Assembly (NCBI RefSeq): GCF_009906955.1
Contig: NZ_CP047656.1
Coordinates: forward strand, 4,525,001 to 4,589,000
Origin: Paraglaciecola mesophila
GTDB taxonomy: Bacteria; Pseudomonadota; Gammaproteobacteria; Enterobacterales; Alteromonadaceae
Direction: 5' to 3'
DNA length: 64,000 bases
Part shown: piece after piece, positions 35,585 to 43,102 of the stretch
Position numbering within the stretch: position 1 is the first letter of the stretch
Layout: every line of letters starts with the position of its first letter
The notes under the pieces: generated by a model
What the model was told of the DNA's origin: nothing
The model's database searches: none
Seen by the model: only the letters and a program-made list of their open reading frames with translations
Translations under genes and position numbers: made by a program

Positions 35585-37093
35585 ATGGCAGCAATTGGAA
35601 TAGACTACGGTACCTCAAATTCAGAAGTTTCTTATTTTGATGGGCAACAACACCACTTTATACAGTTGGACCCGAGCATCGATGGAGCACATAAAATTCG
35701 CTCTTCTGTATTTATTTATTATGAAAATGAATTGCCCACACCGCCTGTGTCAATGATTGAAGCAAAAGTGGCACAAATAAAACGTGCCATCAACGACCAA
35801 ATTGATAAAGCGAAAGAGGGGTATTACGAGGCACCTGATCCAAAAGAGCAGCAACGATACAGCGATCGCATTGGCGCGCTGCGTGCTGAATTTCACAATT
35901 TGCCTGAGTTGCAGCGACGCGCAATTGAAATACTGCTCAAAGATATGACAGTACAAGACTTGCCCTTGAAGCAATTAGTGGAAACTGGCAAATTCGCTTT
36001 TGGTGAAGATGGGTTTCGTCGTTATCTGAAAACACCAGATAAAGGCCGATTGATTTATTCTCCTAAAAATTTCTTAGGGGCAAACTTGGTAGCGGGACAA
36101 CAGCACGCTTTTATTGGCCTGATTGCTAGACAGCTGGAATTCTTTCGGTTAAGCGCTCAAGAGCAGCTCAACATGACTGTCGATAGGGCAGTAATAGGTC
36201 GTCCAGTAAAGTTTCATGGTACGCGGGGTCAAGAGGGAAATGAGCAAGCGATTGAGATTATGACCCAAGCTGCTAAGCAAGCAGGCTTCTCTCAAGTCGA
36301 GTTTTTAGAAGAGCCAATCGCTGCGGCGTATCAAATTGAGCGTTCATTAGATAAACAGACGAATGTGCTGGTAGCGGATATTGGCGGCGGCACCACGGAT
36401 ATATGCTGTATTACGCTATCGCCTGATAAGCAAGCTAACCTCGATCGCCAGCAAGATGTACTGTCAGTAACTGGGGCTCGCTTAGGGGGCATGGAGTGCG
36501 ACAAAAATCTTATTATCAAAAGTATTGCACCGACTATGGGGCGAGGTTTATTGATGCGTAACGGGTTGCCTGTTCCCCCTACTTATTTTTCAGATATGTG
36601 TGCGGTGGATGATATCCCAAAGTTGAATCATTTCTTCTCTGAGGAGTATTGGCTGGATATTGCGCAAACGAAGGCAGACGTCAAGGAGTCGGGATTGCTC
36701 GCACGTTTGCTTGCAGTGCAAGAAGATAAATTGTCCGCGAGGTTAGTCAACTCAGCGCGCCTAGCCAAAGAAATGCTATCGTCAAAAGACAGTATAACGT
36801 TACCTTTGCATTATGTAGAGCCTGATTACGATGTGGATATTGATATTCAAGCCCTCAGAAGCTCTATGCAGCCATGGTTATCGCGCGTGAAGGCGTTAGT
36901 CAAAGAATGTCTAGAGCACAGTGCAGAAGCGCCTGAAATGCTTTTTATTACAGGTGGAATGAGTTTATCGCCGATTGTAAGGAAGGAGTTAGGCGAGGTG
37001 ATGCTGCCGCACTTACCCTTAATGCAGGGCGATGCGTTTAATTCAGTCTGTGAAGGGTTGGCAATACAGGCCGCTAAACTTGAGCAAAAATAA
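35585..37093 (+). CDS. yegD: YegD-like Hsp70-family protein
   Basis: A 502-residue actin/Hsp70-fold ATPase without the C-terminal substrate-binding domain of DnaK. Phosphate 1 is GIDYGTSNSEVS (residues 4-15), phosphate 2 is VADIGGGTTDICC (about 264-276) and the adenosine motif is FITGGMSLSP near residue 457. Conserved YegD features include SPKNFLGA and AVIGRPVKFHG. It is about 50 residues longer than E. coli YegD because of a charged insertion at about residues 55-115. Chaperone-like function is inferred only. The start is at the GGTT ATG with a weak ribosome site. Confidence 0.88.
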   Translation: MAAIGIDYGTSNSEVSYFDGQQHHFIQLDPSIDGAHKIRSSVFIYYENELPTPPVSMIEAKVAQIKRAINDQIDKAKEGYYEAPDPKEQQRYSDRIGALRAEFHNLPELQRRAIEILLKDMTVQDLPLKQLVETGKFAFGEDGFRRYLKTPDKGRLIYSPKNFLGANLVAGQQHAFIGLIARQLEFFRLSAQEQLNMTVDRAVIGRPVKFHGTRGQEGNEQAIEIMTQAAKQAGFSQVEFLEEPIAAAYQIERSLDKQTNVLVADIGGGTTDICCITLSPDKQANLDRQQDVLSVTGARLGGMECDKNLIIKSIAPTMGRGLLMRNGLPVPPTYFSDMCAVDDIPKLNHFFSEEYWLDIAQTKADVKESGLLARLLAVQEDKLSARLVNSARLAKEMLSSKDSITLPLHYVEPDYDVDIDIQALRSSMQPWLSRVKALVKECLEHSAEAPEMLFITGGMSLSPIVRKELGEVMLPHLPLMQGDAFNSVCEGLAIQAAKLEQK

Positions 37094-37146
37094 GGGGTAA
37101 GTGGCGGCTAGCCGGCTAGAAACCTTGAAATGAAAAGTGAGCTAAT

Positions 37147-37653
37147 ATGCAACTAATTGACGTCAATAAAGCGCGTTATCGAAAACATCTGAACCGTGTC
37201 ATTTGGGGTTGTATCGCAGGTCTAGCAATCGGAAGCTTAGGGATTTCTCAGATACTTATTGCTCTTTTTCCAGATGAAAGCGGGCGTCATTTTCATTGGA
37301 ACTTGCTCGGTGTACTCGTAACAAGTGTTACTATCGGCTATGTATTAAGTCAATATCGCTCGCACGAATTTATGCGGGAGGTAACATATGTATGGGAGCT
37401 TAAACAGGCGCTGAATAAAATTAATCGAAAACTGGTTAAATTAAAACAGGCGGCTAGTCAGGGGAATGTTGATGCTATGTTGGCATTACAGTATAGCTAT
37501 GCGGGCTCTCGTCTTTTATGGAAGCTAGATGACAATACTATCGTTATGGAAGAGTTAGCGGTTGAACAAGCTAAGCTTGATGGTCTTATGGCTCAGTATC
37601 AAGTCGCCCTGAACATAGAAGACTATAACGAGCAGGTCTTGAAGTCGTTTTGA
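37147..37653 (+). CDS. DUF3087-type membrane protein
   Basis: 168 residues with two membrane helices (about 19-40 and 52-69) and a cytoplasmic helical C-terminal half (about 75-168). The N-terminus MQLIDVNKARYRKHLNRVIWG fits the DUF3087 family of gammaproteobacterial proteins with no known role. It lies 53 bases after the yegD-like gene and could be in its transcript. It is convergent with the TSUP permease gene. Confidence 0.75.
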   Translation: MQLIDVNKARYRKHLNRVIWGCIAGLAIGSLGISQILIALFPDESGRHFHWNLLGVLVTSVTIGYVLSQYRSHEFMREVTYVWELKQALNKINRKLVKLKQAASQGNVDAMLALQYSYAGSRLLWKLDDNTIVMEELAVEQAKLDGLMAQYQVALNIEDYNEQVLKSF

Positions 37654-37694
37654 ACGCCTAATGGTTGATGTAAAATAGTGCTTGGTTGTCGACG

Positions 37695-38447
37695 CTAAAT
37701 CACCATTATTATCGCTGCTATTCCAGTCGCCGCCAATATCAACCAACGATATTGTTTTTCAGGAATGATACGAACTATTCTGATACCAGTAAAAGCACCT
37801 AACGCGATAACGGGTAGAAGCGCCAAGTTTAGGTAAAACGAATTGAGCGAAATAGTATGCCAAGCGACAACGTGAAAGGGGACTTTAAACACATTAACCG
37901 CAAGAAAGAACCAAGCTCCGGTCCCTATATATTCGTTTTTCGGTAATCGCATACTGAGCAAATAAAGCGCCATTACAGCAGCAGCCAAATTACCTATCAT
38001 ACTGGTAAAGCCACCTAGTAATCCCATCAATATAGCAAACCACATATAGTCAGGAATGGCATCTTTGTTCGCGGTCTCCATCCATAACATGATGGCTAAG
38101 CTAACAAAGATGATAACCCCCATAACACTGCGAAAAAGCTGATCATCAATGTAATTGCCAATTAAGGTGGCTAGGATAACGCCCACAGCGGCAGATGGAA
38201 ATAACTTGACCAAATAGGACCAATTTACATGTCTGCGATAGTAGGACACGGCAAACAGATCAGCCATAACCAGCAACGGCAGCATTAACCCTGACGAATC
38301 TTTACCGCCAAATATGATGGCCATAATTGGGATGGTAAATAAGGCCACACCAGCAACACCGGTCTTTGACATGCCGATAAGAAAAGCAGTAAACAGCAAC
38401 ATACCAGCGGTAGAATATGTCAGGGTGTAGGAGAATAACTCTATCAT
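37695..38447 (-). CDS. TSUP (TauE/SafE) family permease
   Basis: 250 residues, about eight membrane helices, with the family arrangement of two repeated halves: GMSKTGVAGVALFTIPIMA near residue 25 and MGLLGGFTSMIGNLAAAVMALYLL near residue 140. TSUP proteins move sulfonates, sulfite or other organic anions, usually outward or by proton coupling. The substrate is not evident. It stands alone on the minus strand. Confidence 0.85.
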   Translation of the reverse strand: MIELFSYTLTYSTAGMLLFTAFLIGMSKTGVAGVALFTIPIMAIIFGGKDSSGLMLPLLVMADLFAVSYYRRHVNWSYLVKLFPSAAVGVILATLIGNYIDDQLFRSVMGVIIFVSLAIMLWMETANKDAIPDYMWFAILMGLLGGFTSMIGNLAAAVMALYLLSMRLPKNEYIGTGAWFFLAVNVFKVPFHVVAWHTISLNSFYLNLALLPVIALGAFTGIRIVRIIPEKQYRWLILAATGIAAIIMVI

Positions 38448-38515
38448 GGTCTATCGAAACCTAGTGCGTGAAGTATGCTTGGTGTATTGAAAAAAGTGGT
38501 TTTTGCAAGAGACGA

Positions 38516-38710
38516 TTAACTATGGATAACTTTAACTCGGCCGACTTGTCCGTCTTCTAATCTCACTTTTATACCATGGGGGTGAGTAGGGGAGTTGGTC
38601 AATAATTTTTCGACAATCCCCTGGGTTAGGGTTCCGTTTCGCTGATGTTCTTTTAATACAACAGAGACTTCAGCCCCTACTTTTACATTTGCGCGTTTCG
38701 TGCCGTCCAT
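38516..38710 (-). CDS. YwbE family small protein
   Basis: 64 residues from ATG 38710, with AAGGAG 7 bases upstream; a longer in-frame start at 38779 adds an unrelated tail. The sequence ANVKVGAEVSVVLKEHQRNGTLTQG and HPHGIKVRLEDGQVGRVK is the YwbE (DUF2196) pattern, close to the Bacillus protein. Probably a small beta-barrel, of unknown function. Confidence 0.9.
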   Translation of the reverse strand: MDGTKRANVKVGAEVSVVLKEHQRNGTLTQGIVEKLLTNSPTHPHGIKVRLEDGQVGRVKVIHS

Positions 38711-38953
38711 TACTGGCTCCTTCGGGGGAAACTGAGAGAATTTCTCGTTTGGGGCGTCATAATTTACATGTACATACATCTTCGATTATGAGATTACCAG
38801 AGCGAGATTTGTGTGGGCTACAAGTATACTGACCATAGTTTACCAATCAATGGCATTCAGCCACTATAAAGTCTACTGCCATCGTATTAGTGAGATATTT
38901 AGCACTGCCGCTGTGATGAGTGAAAGCGTCTTCATTGCCCATCACGTATTATT

Positions 38954-39844
38954 TCATTCTTGTGCTTGTATCCATTGCTTTGGTGATTGCCCATACATTC
39001 GTCTGAAGTCTCGACTAAATTGAGAGGAACTCACGTAGCCCACTTCCATCGCAGCAACATTAACATTTCTGCCTTCGGCAATTTTCATTGCTGCTTTGTT
39101 AAGCCGCATAGATTTAACAAACTGGATGGGTGACATATTGGTTGCTTGTTTAAACTTTCGGTGGAATACCGCGCGGCTCATGCCTATCTGGTCAGCTAGG
39201 TTTTCAATCGTAACGGGCTCGCTTAAATTAGACGATAAAAACTCAATTGAACGTGCGATATCATTTCCGACTCCAAAAGTACGTCTGACTGTGTAGCCCG
39301 AGTCGCCCATTAGTATCGCATAGTAAAGCTCTCGCAAACGGCTACGGCCAAGTATGGCTATATCAGTTGTGCTTTCGCTTAGCATTATTAAGCGATACAG
39401 GGCGTCGGTAAATGCATCGTCCCAATTGGCTGTGGTTATACTTTGCGGATATGCTGCGCCTTTGGCTCTGCGCTCAAGTCCGTTGGCGTTTTCTAATTCG
39501 AAGGCTAGTTCAGTCATAACGCTGGTATCAAACGTAATGTACACGCCTATAAGTGGATTATCGGGAGAGGCCTCAGGCGTTCCAGCTTCAATAGGTATCG
39601 ACATAGGACAACAGATGTATGCGCTGCTGTCATAAAAATGCTTATTGCCGCCCAGAATGGCTTCCTTGCAACCACTGACAATTGCCGTGATAGAGGGTTC
39701 GTACACTGCCGGTGCGCAGCTAACTGGTTCAGTTATCTTAAATAACTGAACACCAGGGATCCCTGTTTCTATCATCCCACTACTACTGACTTTTTTGATG
39801 ATGAGCCGTTTAATTGTATCTTTATTCATAATGAACTGACTCAT
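38954..39844 (-). CDS. AraC family transcriptional regulator (AraC_N type)
   Basis: About 296 residues from ATG 39844 (TTG 39865 and ATG 39829 are alternatives; none has a strong ribosome site). The N-terminal AraC_N domain (about 20-175, GIPGVQLFKITEP...CCPMSIPIEAG) precedes the double HTH. HTH1 is TIENLADQIGMSRAVFHRKFKQATNMSP and HTH2 is NVNVAAMEVGYVSSSQFSRDFRRMYGQSP. The relatives in this subfamily (for example YqhC) often regulate aldehyde reductases or short oxidoreductases. No such neighbour is next to it, so the target is unknown. Confidence 0.88.
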   Translation of the reverse strand: MSQFIMNKDTIKRLIIKKVSSSGMIETGIPGVQLFKITEPVSCAPAVYEPSITAIVSGCKEAILGGNKHFYDSSAYICCPMSIPIEAGTPEASPDNPLIGVYITFDTSVMTELAFELENANGLERRAKGAAYPQSITTANWDDAFTDALYRLIMLSESTTDIAILGRSRLRELYYAILMGDSGYTVRRTFGVGNDIARSIEFLSSNLSEPVTIENLADQIGMSRAVFHRKFKQATNMSPIQFVKSMRLNKAAMKIAEGRNVNVAAMEVGYVSSSQFSRDFRRMYGQSPKQWIQAQE

Positions 39845-40001
39845 TGTTCGGTAATGATTTGCCAATTAAATAAATGAGGAAAATCACTGCTGGTTTATTG
39901 CAAAAATTTCGTAGAGATTAAAGAGCGCCATAAAAAGTCGCAATATCTATTTGGCTGAGTTGGTAAAAATAAAGCATCATATTGATTTTAATGCGAATGT
40001 G

Positions 40002-40634
40002 TTATTCAGTTTTATCTTTGAACTCGCATAAATCTTCCACGATACAGCTACCGCAGCGTGGCTTGCGCGCAATACAGGTATAGCGGCCGTGTAAAATTAA
40101 CCAGTGATGCACATCGACTTTAAATTCTTTAGGTACCACTTTAAGTAGTTTCTTTTCCACGAGATCAACGTTTTTCCCTACGGCAAATTTGGTTCGGTTG
40201 CTCACGCGGTCAATATGGGTGTCGACGGCTATGGTAGGCCAGCCAAAGGCTGTGTTGAGCACTACGTTTGCTGTTTTGCGACCAACGCCGGGTAATGCCT
40301 CAAGCGCTGCCCGGTTTTCAGGAACCTCGCTGTTATGCTTGTCGATGAGCATTTTACAGGTTTTAATCACATTGACCGCTTTAGTATTAAACAGCCCGAT
40401 GGTCTTTATAAACTCTTTTACACCATCTACGCCTAAGGCATAAACAGTTTCTGGTGTGTTGGCTACAGGGAACATTTTCGCCATGGCTTTATTCACGCTG
40501 ACATCTGTTGCCTGAGCAGAAAGTAGTACCGCAATTAACAGCTCGAAAGGGCTGGTAAAGTTTAATTCGGTTGTAGGGTGGGGGTTAGCGTCACGCCACC
40601 GGGTTAACATTTCTATACGTTTTTGTTGGTTCAT
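40002..40634 (-). CDS. nth: Endonuclease III
   Basis: A 210-residue DNA glycosylase/AP lyase for oxidised pyrimidines. It has the helix-hairpin-helix LPGVGRKTANVVL with the catalytic Lys, the catalytic Asp in TIAVDTHIDRVSNR, and the C-terminal 4Fe-4S loop with Cys spaced 6, 2 and 5 residues (CIARKPRCGSCIVEDLC). It lies downstream of rsxE on the same strand, 36 bases away, as in E. coli where nth ends the rsx operon. Confidence 0.97.
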   Translation of the reverse strand: MNQQKRIEMLTRWRDANPHPTTELNFTSPFELLIAVLLSAQATDVSVNKAMAKMFPVANTPETVYALGVDGVKEFIKTIGLFNTKAVNVIKTCKMLIDKHNSEVPENRAALEALPGVGRKTANVVLNTAFGWPTIAVDTHIDRVSNRTKFAVGKNVDLVEKKLLKVVPKEFKVDVHHWLILHGRYTCIARKPRCGSCIVEDLCEFKDKTE

Positions 40635-40670
40635 CGAGAAATAATATCCTGTTTTTATGACACTGTGCTG

Positions 40671-41369
40671 CTAGGTCTCGGCCGTCACCCTAGCCCGTTG
40701 CACAACTTTTGCTTCTTGCTTGGCTGCAAACATACGTTCGAAGCGTTTATCCAGTAGGTTTTTTAGCGCAATGAGTAAGCCCATGCCTAAGAATGCACCT
40801 GGGGGTAAAATAGCCAGTAAGAAAGGGGATTCAGATGTGAAAACAGTGATTTTTAGACTCGTAGCCCATTCACCTAAGAGTAATTCAGCACCGGCGAATA
40901 GAGTGCCATAGCCCAGCAGTTCACGCATGGCGCCCAGTAATACCAGCACCACAGTAAAGCCTAAGCCCATCATGAAACCATCAAATGCGGCATAACTGAG
41001 CGGATTCTTTGAAGCATAAGCCTCAGCCCTACCGATAATCGCACAGTTGGTCACGATAAGAGGAATAAATATGCCTAGCGCCTGATATAACTCAAAGGTG
41101 TAGGCGTTCATCAAAAGCTGCACTATAGTCACAAACGCTGCAATGATCATGACAAAAATCGGAATGCGGATTTCATTCGGTACCCAATTTCGAATAATCG
41201 ATACGGTTGCGTTTGAGCCAACTAACACCAGTGTGGTCGCTAAACCTAAGCCCAACCCGTTGGTTATGGTCGCGGTCACTGCCAAAAGTGGACATAAGCC
41301 AAGCAATTGAACCAAGGCTGGGTTGTTTTTCCATAGCCCTTGCCAGCTTAGCTGTTTGAATTCATTCAT
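40671..41369 (-). CDS. rsxE: Electron transport complex subunit RsxE (RnfE)
   Basis: 232 residues, about six membrane helices, homologous to NqrD. It has the family stretch PLIVTNCAIIGRAEAYASKNP, with a Cys in the membrane thought to help bind an iron-sulfur centre between RsxA and RsxE. It is part of the Rsx/Rnf complex, which moves electrons between NADH and a ferredoxin or, in E. coli, helps keep SoxR reduced. It lies 6 bases after rsxG. Confidence 0.96.
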   Translation of the reverse strand: MNEFKQLSWQGLWKNNPALVQLLGLCPLLAVTATITNGLGLGLATTLVLVGSNATVSIIRNWVPNEIRIPIFVMIIAAFVTIVQLLMNAYTFELYQALGIFIPLIVTNCAIIGRAEAYASKNPLSYAAFDGFMMGLGFTVVLVLLGAMRELLGYGTLFAGAELLLGEWATSLKITVFTSESPFLLAILPPGAFLGMGLLIALKNLLDKRFERMFAAKQEAKVVQRARVTAET

Positions 41370-41375
41370 CTTGCC

Positions 41376-42023
41376 TTACCCTTGTATGGTCGATTGAAGA
41401 CGACACTCATTGCTAGCGGAGAAAATTGCGTCTTTATTAGTTTGGTAATAGAGAAGGGTATTCTTTACGGCATTTACCACCGCGCGGGGGGTAATAGTGG
41501 CGCCTGTAAATTGATCAAACTGGCCGCCATCTTTTCTAACTGCCCAGTAAGATGCGTTTGTGTCAGTCAATTGCTGACCGTTAAAACCCAGTACCCAATC
41601 GCTAATGCGTAGATCTATTTTATCACCTAATCCAGGTGTCTCTTTGTGTTCTATGACTCTAACCCCAGATACTGTTGCCTCTTTTGTTACCCCGACCACT
41701 AATTCGATGCGACCGCTGTAGCCGTTTGGTGCGGTGGTTTCAATTACCGCTGCTACAGGTTCACCGGCTAGCGTTGCGCGATAAATATGCTGTGGGTTCG
41801 CAGCACCTAGCTTCGCTTGGGATGTGACCAACACACAATCTTGCGTCATGTTATTGTCGTAACTGCTACGTGGCACAAGCTCGTCGAGGATTGCCAACAA
41901 GGTCTGCTGTTTTTGCTGCTCAATTTGTTCTTGAGTACCATAGTATGTAAACGCGATCAGCCCACTGGTAACAACAGCAAAGAATCCTAAAATGAGTCCG
42001 TTCTTGGCAATGATCTGCTTCAT
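41376..42023 (-). CDS. rsxG: Electron transport complex subunit RsxG (RnfG)
   Basis: 215 residues with one N-terminal membrane anchor (about 8-28) and a periplasmic FMN-binding domain. The covalent flavin site is FTGATITPRAV near residue 180, where the second Thr of TGAT carries FMN by a phosphoester bond. It overlaps rsxD by 4 bases. Homologue of NqrC. Confidence 0.96.
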   Translation of the reverse strand: MKQIIAKNGLILGFFAVVTSGLIAFTYYGTQEQIEQQKQQTLLAILDELVPRSSYDNNMTQDCVLVTSQAKLGAANPQHIYRATLAGEPVAAVIETTAPNGYSGRIELVVGVTKEATVSGVRVIEHKETPGLGDKIDLRISDWVLGFNGQQLTDTNASYWAVRKDGGQFDQFTGATITPRAVVNAVKNTLLYYQTNKDAIFSASNECRLQSTIQG

Positions 42024-43093
42024 TTAGACTCTCCTTGGTTACGCTTTTTGTGGCCATAGGTACGGGGACGGGTGTAATAATCGATAAGAGGCACAGCCAT
42101 ATTCATGATCAGCACAGAGAATGCGATGGCATCTGGGTATCCACCCCAAGTTCGGATGACGTAGATCCAAAAGCCAATGGCTGTGCCGAAAATAATACGG
42201 CCTTTGTTTGTGGTTGAGGCGGAAACTGGATCCGTCGCGATGAAAAATGCGCCTAGGATCAAGCTACCATTAAAAATATGAAACACAGGGGATGCGAAAC
42301 GGTCAGGATCAACTAAAAACATAACACCGGCACACACCGCCATGGCGATTAACATACCGCCAGGTATATGCCAGTTAATGACTTTAGCCTTGATAAGATA
42401 GAGTCCCCCTAACAAGTAACCAAAGCTTACCCACCACCAACCGATGCCTAAATTACCATCGAAAATCGCTGACTGAAGACCCTCTTCATAGGTTAACCCT
42501 TGAGCCAGACCCGTTTTAATCGCATCCAGTGGTGTAGCCATGGTATGACCGTCGGCCGCACTTTGTAATTGGGCTAAGCTGAAGCCATCTGCACTGAAGC
42601 TGGTGAAGACCGCATAAATAGCATCAATGATACCAGGCTGGTGCATCGTCAGGCTTTGCACTGGTAGCCACTGAGTCATTTGAACAGGAAAAGACACCAA
42701 CAACATGACATAGGCGGCCATGGCAGGGTTAAACACATTGAAACCTAACCCACCATAAAGCTGTTTGACCATAGCAATGGCAAAAAAGGTGCCTATCACG
42801 ACTACCCACCAAGGGGCAAAAGGGGGAATACTGATCGCCAACAATATGGCAGTTAGAATGGCACTGTAATCTTTAATTGCGCGTTCGAAATTACGCTTGC
42901 GCATTTCTAAAATGGTCGCTTCGGTGATCACCGCGGTAATAACAGCAAGGGCTATCTGTACTAGCACTCCGAAACCGAAAAACCATAACTGCAGTAAAAT
43001 TCCTGGTACTAGGGCATAAATCACCATACGCATAATCTGTCCGGTATTACGCCGTACGTGCTGATGAGGTGAACTGGCAAGTTTATAATTCAT
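42020..43093 (-). CDS. rsxD: Electron transport complex subunit RsxD (RnfD)
   Basis: 357 residues with about ten membrane helices, homologous to NqrB. It includes the FMN-linkage region FIATDPVSASTTNKGR near residue 290 and GGLGFNVFNPAMAAYVML near residue 115. It is the core membrane subunit thought to drive ion translocation in Rnf complexes. Start 43093 is 9 bases after rsxC. Confidence 0.96.
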   Translation of the reverse strand: MNYKLASSPHQHVRRNTGQIMRMVIYALVPGILLQLWFFGFGVLVQIALAVITAVITEATILEMRKRNFERAIKDYSAILTAILLAISIPPFAPWWVVVIGTFFAIAMVKQLYGGLGFNVFNPAMAAYVMLLVSFPVQMTQWLPVQSLTMHQPGIIDAIYAVFTSFSADGFSLAQLQSAADGHTMATPLDAIKTGLAQGLTYEEGLQSAIFDGNLGIGWWWVSFGYLLGGLYLIKAKVINWHIPGGMLIAMAVCAGVMFLVDPDRFASPVFHIFNGSLILGAFFIATDPVSASTTNKGRIIFGTAIGFWIYVIRTWGGYPDAIAFSVLIMNMAVPLIDYYTRPRTYGHKKRNQGESK

Positions 43094-43102
43094 GAGTCGC
43101 TT

